Part shown: positions 1-11,067 of the stretch, piece after piece
How positions within the stretch are numbered: the stretch's first letter is position 1
Layout of the letters: each line of letters opens with the position of its first letter
From: Prochlorococcus sp. AG-347-I21
Lineage (GTDB): Bacteria; Cyanobacteriota; Cyanobacteriia; PCC-6307; Cyanobiaceae
Direction: 5' to 3'
Length of the DNA stretch: 64,000 nt
Assembly (NCBI GenBank): GCA_003279055.1
Contig: QCBP01000001.1
Location: 62,001-126,000 of the forward strand
Translations under genes and position numbers: made by a program
The notes under the pieces: model-generated
The model's database searches: none
What the model saw: the letters and a program-made list of their open reading frames with translations, nothing else
Told to the model about the DNA's origin: nothing

Positions 1-184
1 TCAATAATTCACTTCTACCCTGAAGATTCCCAGTGCCGTACGAATCTGCAGTATCAATTAAATCAAAACCTCTTAGTAACGCTTCATTATATGTCTCACG
101 TAAATCATCGTCATTTGTAGATTTGTAATTCCAAAAAAGCTTATTTCCCCAAGACCAAGTACCTAATCCAATTCGTTTCTTCAT
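1..184 (-). CDS. Aldo/keto reductase, N-terminal part (runs off the window)
   Basis: The reverse strand from 184 to 1 is open and begins MKKRIGLGTWSWGNK, followed by a segment with FDLIDTADSYG. The GTWSWGNK opening and the D-T-A-x-x-Y-G motif are the first strand and the catalytic Asp/Tyr region of NAD(P)H-dependent aldo/keto reductases. Only about 61 residues are visible, so the substrate cannot be judged. The gene is divergent from the ParA-like gene that follows, with a 150-bp AT-rich gap between them. The family call is firm; the function beyond it is unknown. Confidence 0.8.
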   Translation of the reverse strand, partial: MKKRIGLGTWSWGNKLFWNYKSTNDDDLRETYNEALLRGFDLIDTADSYGTGNLQGRSELL

Positions 185-334
185 TAGCCTATTTAAATAA
201 AGAACTTTATAAGGTTATCTAAAAATATTAACTTCTTTAAAATATTTCAAAAAATAAGTTTTAAAGCATTAAAAATCAATTTCTCTTGACATTAAGAAAT
301 TATTCTCCAAAGTAGGAGAAATAAAACTAAAAAA

Positions 335-1006
335 TTGTTCATTACCGTTTGCGGACAAAAGGGGGGAGTGGCCAAGACCTGCACAAGCATTCACCTTGCT
401 AGTGTTTGGCATTCTGAAGGTAGAAAAGTTTGCATAGTTGATGCTGACAAGAATAGATCTGCATTAGCATACTCATCAAGAGGTAATCTTCCATTTCCAG
501 TTTTTCCAGTCAGTTCGGCTGCTAAAGCATCAAGATCATCAGAAATCGTAATAACAGATGGACAGGCTAGCAGCGATCAAGAAGAACTTAAACACTTAGC
601 GTATGGTTCAGATTTAGTTATCTTACCTACAACTGCAAAAGCAAGATCAGTAGAATTAACTGTTGAACTAGCTAATTTATTAAAGAACTTAAAAGTTAAC
701 CATGCAGTAGTAATAGTAAAAGTTGATTTTAGACAGCAAAAAGCAGCGCAACAAGCCAAAGCAGCTCTAGAAAATTTTGGTTTATATGTTTTTGATACAT
801 TTATACCCTTACTCTCAGCGTTTGATAAAGCAGAAGCCTCGGGCAATGCTGTCTTTGAAGCTGTAGACGATTTAGGTAGATCAGATCCTCGTCGAATGAC
901 GGGCTGGTCTGCTTATTGTTCAATTGCCTCACAAATTCCATGCCTGATTTCGAAGCCCTCATCCGACACCAACAACTTAAACAACCAACAACCAATCAGC
1001 GCTTAA
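335..1006 (+). CDS. ParA/MinD-family ATPase
   Basis: This 223-residue protein starts at a TTG codon and opens with ITVCGQKGGVAKT, the deviant Walker A motif of ParA/MinD/Soj ATPases. It is followed by IVDADKN (Walker A' Asp) and an ITDGQASSD segment in the Walker B region. Proteins of this family dimerise on ATP and position DNA or large complexes. No ParB gene or parS-like cluster is adjacent, so a role in chromosome segregation is not supported; cargo positioning is possible. The 3' end overlaps the next small gene by 67 bases, which suggests translational coupling. The family call is confident, but the cargo is unknown. Confidence 0.75.
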   Translation: MFITVCGQKGGVAKTCTSIHLASVWHSEGRKVCIVDADKNRSALAYSSRGNLPFPVFPVSSAAKASRSSEIVITDGQASSDQEELKHLAYGSDLVILPTTAKARSVELTVELANLLKNLKVNHAVVIVKVDFRQQKAAQQAKAALENFGLYVFDTFIPLLSAFDKAEASGNAVFEAVDDLGRSDPRRMTGWSAYCSIASQIPCLISKPSSDTNNLNNQQPISA

Positions 1007-1182
1007 AAGTAGTTAATTCTTCTGATTTTGAAGAAGAAAAAAACGAAGAAAAAATAATTACAAAATCAGGATTTTTAGTTAATTTTTTTGGAGGTTTTAT
1101 AGGTTCTGTAATTGGAACTTTAACAATACTTTTTCTTTACATAAATGAATATCTACCAGTAGATTTACTAAAAATTAAGTAG
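940..1182 (+). CDS. Small membrane protein overlapping the ParA-like gene
   Basis: This frame overlaps the end of the ParA-like gene in a different reading frame. An ATG at 940 gives an 80-residue protein beginning MPDFEALIRHQQ; an ATG at 916 would add eight residues. The N-terminal half is hydrophilic and charged. The C-terminal half has one hydrophobic span (FFGGFIGSVIGTLTILFLYI) that should cross a membrane. Overlap with a ParA-type ATPase suggests the two are made together, with this protein perhaps acting as a membrane anchor; that is inference. The stop overlaps the argJ stop region (convergent). I do not recognise the family. Confidence 0.55.
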   Translation: MPDFEALIRHQQLKQPTTNQRLKVVNSSDFEEEKNEEKIITKSGFLVNFFGGFIGSVIGTLTILFLYINEYLPVDLLKIK

Positions 1183-2413
1183 TGTACTCGCTATTTATTT
1201 CAACATACTTTTTAGAAAGATCGCACCCCCAAGCTTTACCTTTAGATTCGCCAGAATTTAAATTAATCATAATTTTAACAATATCATCAACTAAATATCT
1301 ACCTTTCATTCTGGACTTAATATAGTCTGTGACTTTTTGTGGATCATATTTACTTAAGTTACCCTTTTCCAAAATCTGATAATTACCTATATACAAATCA
1401 ACGTCATTAAAATTGAATTGAACTCCAGAATTACCTGCAGCAGAAATGATTCTTCCCCAATTCGGATCACAACCATGTATCGCAGTTTTTACCAAAGCTG
1501 AATTACAGATAGATTTTGCAAGCATTATTGCATCATCATTATTTTTTGCTCCTTGAACCAAAACTTCTAACAAACAATTTGCGCCCTCTCCATCTCTGGC
1601 AATATTTTTTGCCAAGTTTTGACATACAGTATCAATCCCTTCTTGGATAAGTGGGAAAAAACTTTTTTCAATTTTCTCTCCTGCATTTATTCCAACAAAG
1701 GAATCATTTGTACTTGTCTCTCCATCAACTGATATTGCATTAAAAGATTTTTTAACCGCAATAGCAATCATTTTGTCCCATTCCTTTTTTTGAATACTGG
1801 CATCACATGTGATGAAAGCAAGCATTGTAGCCATATTGGGGTAAATCATTCCTGAACCTTTTGCAAATCCTGCTATTTTTATTTTTCTGCCTTGAATAAT
1901 CGTCTCTATTAAAACTTTTTTCAAAGTCAAATCAGTTGTTAAAATTGCTTCTGCTGCATTTTGAAAATTATTAACTTTTAAATCACTAACTAAATTAGGT
2001 AAATTTTTTACTAAATCATTTATTTTTATAGGCACACCAATTACACCAGTTGAGCACATTAAAACTTCTTCTTCTTTTATTCCTAAAAGTTCGGCAATCT
2101 TTGCTGTAGCAATTTGAAAATGTTGCAGTCCAAGTTTTCCTGTGCATGCATTTGCTTGACCAGAATTAATTAGTATTGCTCTTACAAAACCCGAAGCTCT
2201 TTTAATTCTTTCCTCACAAATATCAACACATGAAGCACGAACTATTGATTGGGTAAACATCCCACTAAAAATACTGCCTTTTGGAGCGAGTATTAGTGCT
2301 AAATCTTTTTTATTAGAAGCTTTTAATCCAGCAGATATCCCGGCAAAAAGAAACCCCTTGGGTGTTACCTTACTGTCATCAACAAACGACCAATTGGAAT
2401 CTAACTGGCTCAC
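1175..2413 (-). CDS. argJ: Bifunctional ornithine acetyltransferase / N-acetylglutamate synthase
   Basis: ArgJ transfers the acetyl group from N-acetylornithine to glutamate and can also acetylate glutamate with acetyl-CoA, which closes the cyclic arginine pathway. The 412 residues match the usual length. The autocleavage motif is visible as NMATMLAF around residues 193-200, with Thr196 the expected nucleophile that becomes the N-terminus of the beta chain. STGVIGVPI near 121 and DGEGANCLLEV further on are also typical. The gene converges on the small membrane-protein gene with a few bases of overlap and diverges from coaE. argH of the same pathway lies far away at 49109-50494. Confidence 0.95.
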   Translation of the reverse strand: MSQLDSNWSFVDDSKVTPKGFLFAGISAGLKASNKKDLALILAPKGSIFSGMFTQSIVRASCVDICEERIKRASGFVRAILINSGQANACTGKLGLQHFQIATAKIAELLGIKEEEVLMCSTGVIGVPIKINDLVKNLPNLVSDLKVNNFQNAAEAILTTDLTLKKVLIETIIQGRKIKIAGFAKGSGMIYPNMATMLAFITCDASIQKKEWDKMIAIAVKKSFNAISVDGETSTNDSFVGINAGEKIEKSFFPLIQEGIDTVCQNLAKNIARDGEGANCLLEVLVQGAKNNDDAIMLAKSICNSALVKTAIHGCDPNWGRIISAAGNSGVQFNFNDVDLYIGNYQILEKGNLSKYDPQKVTDYIKSRMKGRYLVDDIVKIMINLNSGESKGKAWGCDLSKKYVEINSEYTT

Positions 2414-2488
2414 ACTTTTTGGTATTTTAATTCATACTAACTACTCTTTAATACTAAAGAAACAGGTAATTAGATTATTATTAATTAT

Positions 2489-3106
2489 ATGGATATTCTT
2501 CAAAAATCAAAAAACAACCAAAGAAGAATTGGTTTAACAGGAGGTATTGCCAGTGGAAAAACAACCATCACTAATTACATTAAAAAACATAAAAACATTC
2601 CAATTTTAGATGCAGATGATTTATCAAGAGAATTAATAAAACCAAACACATATGGATATAAGAAAATTTTAGATTATTTTGGAAATAAAATTATTGATAA
2701 TAAAAACAATTCAGAAAGGGCAATAAACAGAAAACTTTTAAGAAAAATTATTTTTGAACATTCAGAAAGTAAAGAATGGATTGAAAAACTACTTCACCCA
2801 TTAATTAAAGAAAAAATGATAGAAGAATGCAGACATTACAAAAATACGCAAACTTTAGTATTGGTTATTCCGTTATTATTTGAAGCAAAATTTGAAGATA
2901 TTTGCACTGAAATATGGTTAGTTAAATGTCCTAGAGAAACACAAAAAAAAAGACTTATGAAACGAGATAAAATAAGCGCAAAAGAAGCATATGAATCAAT
3001 AAACCTTCAATTAAGTTTTGAAGAAAGAAGAAAATTTTCAGACATTATTTTAGATAATTCAGATGATCAAAATAAATGGATCAAGACAATAAAAGAGCTT
3101 CTTTGA
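2489..3106 (+). CDS. coaE: Dephospho-CoA kinase
   Basis: CoaE phosphorylates the 3'-hydroxyl of dephospho-CoA in the last step of coenzyme A synthesis. The 205-residue protein carries the P-loop GGIASGKT at residues 18-25, followed by LDADDLSREL, the substrate-binding Asp region, and VIPLLFEAKFE in the lid region, all typical of the family. The ATG at 2489 gives a short N-terminal extension before the P-loop. The gene ends five bases before the convergent gatB stop. Confidence 0.93.
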   Translation: MDILQKSKNNQRRIGLTGGIASGKTTITNYIKKHKNIPILDADDLSRELIKPNTYGYKKILDYFGNKIIDNKNNSERAINRKLLRKIIFEHSESKEWIEKLLHPLIKEKMIEECRHYKNTQTLVLVIPLLFEAKFEDICTEIWLVKCPRETQKKRLMKRDKISAKEAYESINLQLSFEERRKFSDIILDNSDDQNKWIKTIKELL

Positions 3107-3110
3107 AGCT

Positions 3111-4583
3111 TTAGCTAGTCAATTTTTCTGCAAGAAGTTTATTCGCAAGTTTAGGGTCAGCTTTACCTTTTGTTCTTTTCATTAGTTGACCAACAAAAAA
3201 ACCAAGTAATTTAGTTTTACCATTTCTAAATGCTTGAACTTCATCTGGATGTTCAGTTATAAGTTCATCAATTATTGGCAAAATACTTGAAGAATCAGAT
3301 ATCATGGCTAATCCTTTTTCTTCAACTAATTTTTTCGGAGAAATATTTTTTTGAATTAGTTCAGGTAAAATTTCCTTTGCAATTTTTCCACTTATAGTTT
3401 TATTTGAGATCATATTAATCATTTCAGCAAGATTTTCAGGACTAAGTTTTAAGTCACTAAAACTAAGTTTATTTGCTTTTAAATAACCCATAATTTCACT
3501 TGTTACCCAATTTGAAGCTAGTTTGACCTCAGCACCATTAGCTACTGTTTCTTCAAAAAAGTTAGCCATATTAATTTCATCAGAAATTACCCTTGCATCA
3601 TATGCAGATAACCCAAATTCACTTACGTATTTATTTCTTTTCTTTGAAGGTAATTCTGGAAGTTCTTTTAACCATATTTCTTTTTGGGCTTTTGTTATTT
3701 CAATTGGTCCTAAATCAGGATCAGGAAAATATCTATAGTCACTGCTGCCTTCTTTCATTCTCATGCTTTTTGTTAGTTGCTTAGCTTCATCCCATAACCT
3801 TGTTTCTTGGAAAATTTTTCCTCCATTTTCATAAACTTCTATTTGTCTTGCTATTTCATAATCACAAGCCTTTTGAATTGCAGAAAATGAATTCATATTT
3901 TTTATTTCCACTTTGGTACCAAAAGGAGCATTAGGTCCTTTTCTAACTGAAATATTGACATCACATCTCAATGAGCCCTCTTGCATATTTCCATCTGATA
4001 CGCCTAAATATCTAACTGTTCTTCTGATCTCTGAAGCATATTCAGATGCCTCTTTACCTGATCTTATATCTGGTTTACTTACAATCTCGCAAAGTGCTAT
4101 TCCCGCACGATTGTAATCAACTAAAGAATATTTAGAACCAGCTAATCTATCACTACCTGAATGGACTAGTTTTCCTGCATCTTCTTCCATATGTAACCTT
4201 TCTATACCAATTTTTTTGATATAAGGTTCTTTGTTCTTTTCAATTATTTCAACCTCTAACCAGCCATTTTCAGCTAGTGGCTCGTCAAATTGTGAAATCT
4301 GATAATTTTTAGGCAGATCAGGATAAAAATATTGTTTTCTATCAAATTTACAATGTTCTGCAACATTTAAATTTAATGCTAAAGAAGTTTTTACAGCATA
4401 CTCAAGAACAGTCTCATTCAAAACTGGAAGAGTTCCTGGTAAACCACAAACTATAGGATCTATATGCGTATTAGGTGCATCACCAAAAGCTGTTGAAGCA
4501 GATGTGAATATTTTACTTTTCGTATTAAGCTGTACATGAGTTTCCAAACCAATAACAGCTTCCCAAGATTCCAAATTGTTCAT
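3111..4583 (-). CDS. gatB: Aspartyl/glutamyl-tRNA amidotransferase subunit B
   Basis: GatB is the kinase/tRNA-binding subunit of GatCAB, which amidates Glu-tRNA(Gln), and Asp-tRNA(Asn) where needed. I place the start at the ATG at 4583, giving 490 residues beginning MNNLESWEAVIGLETHVQLN. The open frame extends to 4640, but the extra 19 residues are hydrophobic and unlike the family, whereas WEAVIGLETHVQL is its conserved opening. KYFYPDLPKNYQISQ and LRCDVNISVR are further GatB signatures. The C-terminal YqeY-like domain is present (ISGKIAKEI and SDSSSILPIIDELI segments). It converges on coaE and diverges from thiO. Confidence 0.94.
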   Translation of the reverse strand: MNNLESWEAVIGLETHVQLNTKSKIFTSASTAFGDAPNTHIDPIVCGLPGTLPVLNETVLEYAVKTSLALNLNVAEHCKFDRKQYFYPDLPKNYQISQFDEPLAENGWLEVEIIEKNKEPYIKKIGIERLHMEEDAGKLVHSGSDRLAGSKYSLVDYNRAGIALCEIVSKPDIRSGKEASEYASEIRRTVRYLGVSDGNMQEGSLRCDVNISVRKGPNAPFGTKVEIKNMNSFSAIQKACDYEIARQIEVYENGGKIFQETRLWDEAKQLTKSMRMKEGSSDYRYFPDPDLGPIEITKAQKEIWLKELPELPSKKRNKYVSEFGLSAYDARVISDEINMANFFEETVANGAEVKLASNWVTSEIMGYLKANKLSFSDLKLSPENLAEMINMISNKTISGKIAKEILPELIQKNISPKKLVEEKGLAMISDSSSILPIIDELITEHPDEVQAFRNGKTKLLGFFVGQLMKRTKGKADPKLANKLLAEKLTS

Positions 4584-4662
4584 TTTTAAAAGTCTCTTTA
4601 TTAATTTTATTGGATATAAAGGAAAAGAGGACCAAAACACAAATAAAAATATTAATTTTTAA

Positions 4663-5772
4663 ATGACACAAGAATCAAAAAATTCAATATTAATAATTGG
4701 CGGTGGACTTATAGGTCTATCTGTTGCTTATGCATTTTCTAGAAATAACTTCAAAGTTTTAGTTTTAAGCAAAAACAGAAATGAATCAGCTGGGTTTGTT
4801 GCCGCAGGAATGTTAGCTACTCATGCGGAAGGGCTTGAAGATGAATTACTAAAATTTGGCCAGAAAAGTCAAAGTCTAATTCCAAAGTGGATAAAAAATA
4901 TTGAACAAGATAGTAATATTAAATGCGGATTAAGAAAATGTGGCATAGTAGTTCCTTTTAAAAATAAAGAAGATCTTGAAGATTTTCCCACTTATAAATA
5001 CGGAAAATATTTAAATCACAAAGATCTTCAAACAGAAATTAATGGAGTGCATTCTATTTGGAAGCATGGTTTACTTTTTGAACAAGATGGACAAATTGAT
5101 AACCGAAGAAGACTGATGCGTGCTCTTGAGAGAGCATGCTCCTTGCATGGAGTTGAATTTCAAGAAGGATCAGAATTAAAAGATTTGATATTAGAAAAAA
5201 ACAAACTTACTGGTGCAAAAGTTTTATCTGCTACTGGGGAACTAAAAAAAATTACCTGCGAAAAAGCAATTATATGCAGTGGTGCTTGGAGTAAAAAAAT
5301 TTTTAATCAGATTCCTGTCTTTCCTGTCAAGGGACAAATGCTATCAATACAAGGTCCAACAAATTTCTTGAAAAGAGTTATTTTTGGTCCAAAAACTTAT
5401 CTAGTGCCTCGTGATGATGGACTTATTGTCGTTGGAGCAACAGTTGAAAAAGATTCAAAATTTAATCAGGGTAATACGCCTAATGGAATTAAAGAACTGC
5501 AAGAAGGTATTTGCTCCTTATTACCAGAAGCTATTAATTGGCCACAAATGGAACATTGGTGGGGGTTTAGACCTTGCACACCAGACTTTAAACCAATAAT
5601 TGGAAAATCAAAAATTGAAAACGTTTTTATAGCTACAGGACATTACAGAAATGGAGTTTTATTTTCTGCAATAACAAGTGATCTTGTTTTGAAAATAGTG
5701 CAAAATAAAAGTCTCAAAGGAATAGAAAAAAGCTTTTTAGAAAAATTTAGTTTAGATAGATTTGAGATTTAA
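4663..5772 (+). CDS. thiO: FAD-dependent glycine oxidase ThiO-like
   Basis: ThiO oxidises glycine to the imine used to build the thiazole of thiamine. The 369-residue protein begins with a dinucleotide-binding fold (ILIIGGGLIGLSVA, residues about 9-22) and has the DAO-family elements AAGMLATHAEG, FPVKGQMLSI and, near the C-terminus, GHYRNGVLFSAITSDLV. The order of these segments matches glycine oxidase better than D-amino acid dehydrogenase. It sits between gatB and ndk, four bases from the convergent ndk stop. The family is certain; the substrate assignment is by similarity. Confidence 0.85.
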   Translation: MTQESKNSILIIGGGLIGLSVAYAFSRNNFKVLVLSKNRNESAGFVAAGMLATHAEGLEDELLKFGQKSQSLIPKWIKNIEQDSNIKCGLRKCGIVVPFKNKEDLEDFPTYKYGKYLNHKDLQTEINGVHSIWKHGLLFEQDGQIDNRRRLMRALERACSLHGVEFQEGSELKDLILEKNKLTGAKVLSATGELKKITCEKAIICSGAWSKKIFNQIPVFPVKGQMLSIQGPTNFLKRVIFGPKTYLVPRDDGLIVVGATVEKDSKFNQGNTPNGIKELQEGICSLLPEAINWPQMEHWWGFRPCTPDFKPIIGKSKIENVFIATGHYRNGVLFSAITSDLVLKIVQNKSLKGIEKSFLEKFSLDRFEI

Positions 5773-5775
5773 ATT

Positions 5776-6234
5776 TTAATTTTCAGATCGCCATTTCGAA
5801 TCAGAAGTTTCCCACTCACATAATTCCTCATCGTTAAACCATAGATTAATTTCAAATTTTGCAGTGTCTTCTCCATCAGAACCATGAATAATATTCCTCC
5901 CAATATCAATAGCTAAATCACCTCTAATTGTTCCAGGCTCTGCTTCAAGGGGTTTTGTTGTACCTATTAGTTTTCTAGCACTCAAAATAACTCCTTCTCC
6001 TTCCCAAACCATCGCTACAACAGGACCACTTGAAATAAAGTCTACTAAATCCCCAAAAAAGGGTCTTTCTCTATGTACTCCATAATGATTTTGAGCAAGA
6101 TCTTTTGAGGGGATTAATTGCTTTAATCCAACCAATTTAAATCCTTTTTTTTCAAATCTGCCAATAATCTCAGCAACATATCCTCTTTGAACGCCATCTG
6201 GTTTAATTGCAATAAAGGTTCTCTCTTTGGTCAT
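5776..6234 (-). CDS. ndk: Nucleoside diphosphate kinase
   Basis: Ndk exchanges the terminal phosphate between nucleoside di- and triphosphates by a phosphohistidine intermediate. The protein is 152 residues, the standard length. It opens [15 protein letters not shown] and contains NIIHGSDG with the catalytic His at residue 117. The gene converges on thiO and diverges from speA, with a 122-bp spacer on that side. Confidence 0.97.
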   Translation of the reverse strand: MTKERTFIAIKPDGVQRGYVAEIIGRFEKKGFKLVGLKQLIPSKDLAQNHYGVHRERPFFGDLVDFISSGPVVAMVWEGEGVILSARKLIGTTKPLEAEPGTIRGDLAIDIGRNIIHGSDGEDTAKFEINLWFNDEELCEWETSDSKWRSEN

Positions 6235-6356
6235 TTAGTTAATAATCACTCTATGTATATTCAACTTTTGGGTGGTAACTTGGCAAGTAATCATTAAAAT
6301 AAAAGATATTGTTTTGATTTATTTTCAAAAACATTTATTAATCACTAAGAGATAAA

Positions 6357-8303
6357 TTGACCAATTTTGAGCCGAAAAAATTAAAAAATATTTGGACTAT
6401 TGAAAAAAGTATTTCGACTTACAATATAGACAAATGGGGAGATAAATATTTTTCTATAAATTCCAAAGGAAATATATCAGTAACTAAAGATATAAAATCT
6501 GAAAATAGAATTGATCTTTTCAAGCTTGTCAAAGAACTTAAAAGTAGAGAAATCAATCCTCCATTAATCATAAGATTTAACGATATCTTAAAAGATCGAA
6601 TAAATGCAATACATGATGCTTTTTCAAAAGCAATAAAAACCTACAAATATGAGAATATCTATCAAGGCGTTTTTCCTGTCAAATGTAATCAACAAAAAAA
6701 TGTATTAGAAAAGATAATAGAGTTTGGAAGTCAATGGAATTTTGGTTTAGAAGTAGGAAGTAAATCAGAACTATTAATTGGCCTTGCACTTCTTGAAAAC
6801 CAAAATTCATTATTAATATGCAACGGATATAAAGATAAAAAATATATTGAGATTGCAACTTTGGCCAGAAAACTCGGCAAAAATCCAATAGTAGTTATTG
6901 AACAACGTGATGAGGTAAAAAGAATTATTCAAACAGTTCAAGAACTTAACGCGACTCCATTGATAGGAATTAGAGCAAAGTTATCAAGTAAAAGTAGTGG
7001 TAGGTGGGGTAAATCTATTGGAGATAATTCCAAATTTGGATTATCAATCCCAGAAATTATGTCAACAATAAAAGAACTTAAAGATGCAAATCTTATCAAC
7101 GAAATGAAATTGCTCCATTTTCATATAGGAAGTCAAATAAGTGATATTGCTGTGATCAAAGACGCATTACAAGAAGCGAGTCAAATATATGTTGAGCTTT
7201 GTAAACTAGGTGCCCCAATGCAATATATCGACGTAGGGGGAGGATTAGGAATTGATTTTGATGGAACTAAAACCTCCTCAAACACCTCTACTAATTATTC
7301 TCTTCAAAATTACGCTAACGATGTAATTGCAACCATTAAAGATTCATGTGAATTAAATAATATCAAGCATCCAACCGTAATCTCAGAAAGTGGAAGAGCA
7401 ATAATTAGTCATTGTTCAGTTTTAATTTTTAATGTCTTAGGAACTAGCCAAGTCAGTTCCAAACTAAAAAGTTTTGATAACAAAGATCAACAATTAATCA
7501 TTTCAAATTTACTTGAAACTTTCTATGAATTAAAAAAACTTAAAAATAAAAAAATAAATTTATCTCAAATAATTGAACTATGGAATGATGCAAAAAAGTT
7601 TAAAGAAGATTGCTTAGTTGCCTTTAGATTAGGATTTTTAACTTTAGCAGAACGAGCTTATGCAGAAGAACTTACCTGGGCTTGCGCAAAAGAAATTTCT
7701 AATAACCTGAATAATGATGAAATCAATCACCCTGATTTATCTGAAATTACAGAAACTCTTGCTTCAACTTATTATGCAAATATATCTATCTTTAAATCTA
7801 TTCCTGATAGCTGGGCAATCAATCAGATTTTTCCAATAGTACCAATACATAGGCATTTAGAAGAGCCTTTCTGCAAAGGCAACTTTGCAGATTTAACTTG
7901 TGATTCAGATGGGAAACTAAACAATTTTATTGATAATGGAAAAATTAAATCATTACTAAATTTACATAAGCCAGAAAAAGATAAAGATTATCTAATTGGA
8001 ATTTTTATGACTGGAGCCTATCAAGAAGCATTAGGAAACTTGCACAATTTATTTGGGAATACAAATGTTGTTCATATAGATATAAATCAAGATAATACAT
8101 ATAAAATCAAAAATATTATTAAAGAGAACAGTAAATCTGAAATTTTACAATTATTGGATTATAGTCCAGCTGCTTTGGTTGAATCTATAAGGATTAATAC
8201 TGAATCAGCAATTGATCAAAAAAAATTAACTATTGCAGAGGCAAGGAAATTAATTGATCAAATCGAGATGAGTCTCAGAAAAAGTAGTTATTTATCAGAA
8301 TAA
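6357..8303 (+). CDS. speA: Biosynthetic arginine decarboxylase
   Basis: SpeA converts arginine to agmatine with pyridoxal phosphate, the first step of the agmatine route to putrescine and spermidine. The 648-residue protein matches the long biosynthetic SpeA class. The PLP-lysine region GVFPVKCNQ places Lys109. The glycine-rich phosphate loop [12 protein letters not shown] and the C-terminal [11 protein letters not shown], which includes the catalytic Cys, are present. The start is TTG at 6357, directly after a GAGATAA purine stretch. Its last 16 bases overlap the convergent end of alaS. Confidence 0.93.
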   Translation: MTNFEPKKLKNIWTIEKSISTYNIDKWGDKYFSINSKGNISVTKDIKSENRIDLFKLVKELKSREINPPLIIRFNDILKDRINAIHDAFSKAIKTYKYENIYQGVFPVKCNQQKNVLEKIIEFGSQWNFGLEVGSKSELLIGLALLENQNSLLICNGYKDKKYIEIATLARKLGKNPIVVIEQRDEVKRIIQTVQELNATPLIGIRAKLSSKSSGRWGKSIGDNSKFGLSIPEIMSTIKELKDANLINEMKLLHFHIGSQISDIAVIKDALQEASQIYVELCKLGAPMQYIDVGGGLGIDFDGTKTSSNTSTNYSLQNYANDVIATIKDSCELNNIKHPTVISESGRAIISHCSVLIFNVLGTSQVSSKLKSFDNKDQQLIISNLLETFYELKKLKNKKINLSQIIELWNDAKKFKEDCLVAFRLGFLTLAERAYAEELTWACAKEISNNLNNDEINHPDLSEITETLASTYYANISIFKSIPDSWAINQIFPIVPIHRHLEEPFCKGNFADLTCDSDGKLNNFIDNGKIKSLLNLHKPEKDKDYLIGIFMTGAYQEALGNLHNLFGNTNVVHIDINQDNTYKIKNIIKENSKSEILQLLDYSPAALVESIRINTESAIDQKKLTIAEARKLIDQIEMSLRKSSYLSE

Positions 8304-10948
8304 CTTTCTAATGTTTTTTGCAAATTATTTTTAGCATAATCCAAAGCAAAGCTTAACTTATCAATATCTTTAGCACCTGCTTGAGCAAAGTTAGGCTTCC
8401 CTCCTCCTCCACCCGAACAAATTCTTGCAATCTCATTAATTAATTTACCTGCATGCAATCCTATCTTTACCGAATCATCACCTAAAGAAACTACAAATAA
8501 CAACTTTTTGTTTTCTGGATTTGGTATTCCCCCAAGAATCACTATTGCTTTATTTCCTAAATGAGAAGTTAAATTAAGTGCTGCAGATTGCAAAGAATTT
8601 CCATCTAAGCCATCAATCTGATTTACTAAAATTGAAAAAGAATTCACTATTTCTGCGGATGATTTTAAAGAAGAGTATTTAAAATATGCAATTTCATCTT
8701 TCATTTTTTGTATTTCTTTATTCTTATTGATAAGTTCTGCTTGCAAATGATTAACCCTTTCAAAAAGTTGATTAGGATTTGCTTTTAACAAATCACTTAG
8801 TTGATTTACTAAAGCATTTCTATCACTAAAATAGTCGAATGCTGATTGGCCAGATAATGCTTCTATTCTTCTTACTCCGGCTGATATTCCTTCCTCACTG
8901 ATTATTTTGAAAGAACCTAATTCGGATGTAGTTTTAACATGCGTGCCACCACAAAGTTCCATAGAAACTCCTGGTACATTAACAACGCGCACTTCATCAT
9001 CATATTTTTCTCCAAACATAGCCACTGCTCCCTTTGCAAGAGCCTCACTCTTAGACATATTTTTTATTTCTAAGATATGATTTTCCATAATCCAAGAGTT
9101 AACTAGCATCTCAATCTTAGAAATTTGATCTTTAGAAATAGGATTAGAAGAATTAAAGTCAAATCTTAATTTATTAAATGCTACTAATGAACCTTTTTGT
9201 CCAACACTTTCATCAACAATTGATTTGAGTGCAGATTGCAATAAATGGGTAGCTGTATGATTTGCAGCAGCCTTAGCTCTATTAGAAGATTTAACATCAG
9301 TCTGAACTTTTTGTCCAATAGTTAATATTCCGTTTTTGATCATTCCATAATGTAAAAAGACATTTTTCTTGCGAATAACATTATCAACTAAAACCTCTAC
9401 ATTTTTTGAAAATATCGTACCAACATCACCAACTTGACCGCCAGATTCTGCATAAAAAGTTGTCTGATCAAGAACAATTAAAACTTTCTGACCTTCACTT
9501 GCTTGCTTCACTAATTTTGAATCCAAGAATATTCCCTTTATTTCAGCTTCCGAAACAAGAGAATCATAACCATTAAAAACAGTTTTGTTAAAAAGATCTA
9601 TTTCTCGCTCTAATGATCCCTCTAATGTCAAATCAATATTACTTGAAGCAGCTTTCGCTCTCTCTTTTTGTGCATTCATTTCTTCTTCAAAACCCTTTAC
9701 ATCTACACTGATACTATTCTCTTCAGCAATTTCTACAGTAAGTTCTAAAGGAAATCCATAAGTATCATAAAGTTCAAAAGCTTTAAAACCAGAAATTAAT
9801 TTCTGGCCTGAAGAAATTAACTCATCTAGCAATTTCTCTCCCCTTTCAAGAGTTTCCCTAAACCTTACTTCTTCAATTTTTATCTCATTCAAAATTAAAT
9901 CATTATTATTTTTTAGATCAGGATAATTTTTTTGCATTAAATTGATACCGACAGTAGCAATATGAGGTAAAAATTCATTTGTTATGCCTAATAATCTCCC
10001 ATGTCTGACCATTCTTCTAATAAGCCTTCTTAATATATAGCCCCTGCCGAGATTACTTGCTGCTACTCCATCAGAAATTAAATGAATAACAGCTCTTGTA
10101 TGATCTCCAATAATTTTTAAAGAAATTTTGTTTTTATCATTTGAAGAAAAATAATCAATATTTGCAATCTCACAAGTTTTTTGAATGATAGGAAAAATTA
10201 AATCTGTCTCATAATTATTTTGCTTTTTTTGCAGTATTTGAGCCATCCTTTCAAGGCCCATTCCTGTATCAATATTTTTAAATTTTAAATCTGTCAATTT
10301 TCCATTAGAGTCTCGATTATATTGCATAAAAACAAGATTATAAAATTCAATAAAACGATCTCCATCTTCTAAATCAATATCCTGCAGACCTTTTTCAGGA
10401 TAAAAATCATAATAAAGTTCTGAACAAGGTCCGCATGGACCTGTTTTTCCAGAAGACCAAAAATTATCTTTTTCACCTAATTTAACTATCCTATCTGGGT
10501 GAATACCAATTTCATCTCTCCAAATATTTGCAGACTCTCCATCTTCGTGAAAGACACTCACAATTATATTTTCAGAAGAAAGTTGATAAATATTAGTAAC
10601 TAATTCCCAAGCCCACTGAATAGCCTCTCGTTTAAAATAATCTCCGAAAGAAAAATTACCAAGCATTTCAAAAAAAGTATGGTGTCTAGCTGTGACTCCA
10701 ACGTTTTCTATATCATTTGTTCTGATGCACTTTTGGCTAGATGTAGCCCTTTTTGAGGGTCTTTCTTTTAAACCTAAAAAAACTGGTTTAAAAGGTAGCA
10801 TTCCAGCAATTGTGAGCATAACCGTAGGGTCATCTGGAATTAAAGATGCACTTGGAATGATTTTATGTAATTTTTCACTGTAAAATTTTAAAAAAGCATT
10901 TCTTATCTCATCTCCAGTAACTATTTTTTTAATTAGTTGAGATGTCAT
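8288..10948 (-). CDS. alaS: Alanyl-tRNA synthetase
   Basis: AlaS charges tRNA-Ala and edits mischarged Ser/Gly. The protein has 886 residues, a normal length. The N-terminal catalytic core includes the [16 protein letters not shown] and [18 protein letters not shown] motifs. The editing domain has the HxxxH zinc motif in NHTATHLLQ and the partner CGGTHV. The C-terminal C-Ala domain contains [14 protein letters not shown]. It is divergent from flv3 across a 119-bp spacer and overlaps speA by 16 bases at the stop. Confidence 0.97.
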   Translation of the reverse strand: MTSQLIKKIVTGDEIRNAFLKFYSEKLHKIIPSASLIPDDPTVMLTIAGMLPFKPVFLGLKERPSKRATSSQKCIRTNDIENVGVTARHHTFFEMLGNFSFGDYFKREAIQWAWELVTNIYQLSSENIIVSVFHEDGESANIWRDEIGIHPDRIVKLGEKDNFWSSGKTGPCGPCSELYYDFYPEKGLQDIDLEDGDRFIEFYNLVFMQYNRDSNGKLTDLKFKNIDTGMGLERMAQILQKKQNNYETDLIFPIIQKTCEIANIDYFSSNDKNKISLKIIGDHTRAVIHLISDGVAASNLGRGYILRRLIRRMVRHGRLLGITNEFLPHIATVGINLMQKNYPDLKNNNDLILNEIKIEEVRFRETLERGEKLLDELISSGQKLISGFKAFELYDTYGFPLELTVEIAEENSISVDVKGFEEEMNAQKERAKAASSNIDLTLEGSLEREIDLFNKTVFNGYDSLVSEAEIKGIFLDSKLVKQASEGQKVLIVLDQTTFYAESGGQVGDVGTIFSKNVEVLVDNVIRKKNVFLHYGMIKNGILTIGQKVQTDVKSSNRAKAAANHTATHLLQSALKSIVDESVGQKGSLVAFNKLRFDFNSSNPISKDQISKIEMLVNSWIMENHILEIKNMSKSEALAKGAVAMFGEKYDDEVRVVNVPGVSMELCGGTHVKTTSELGSFKIISEEGISAGVRRIEALSGQSAFDYFSDRNALVNQLSDLLKANPNQLFERVNHLQAELINKNKEIQKMKDEIAYFKYSSLKSSAEIVNSFSILVNQIDGLDGNSLQSAALNLTSHLGNKAIVILGGIPNPENKKLLFVVSLGDDSVKIGLHAGKLINEIARICSGGGGGKPNFAQAGAKDIDKLSFALDYAKNNLQKTLESYSDK

Positions 10949-11067
10949 TTATCCAGAATAAGAAGATTAAAAATTAAAGAAAAGCGTAATTTCGGTTATT
11001 TCGCAAAAATAATCACGCGGATTTATATTCTACATAACTAAAGTTATTTTATAACGCGATTTGTCCT

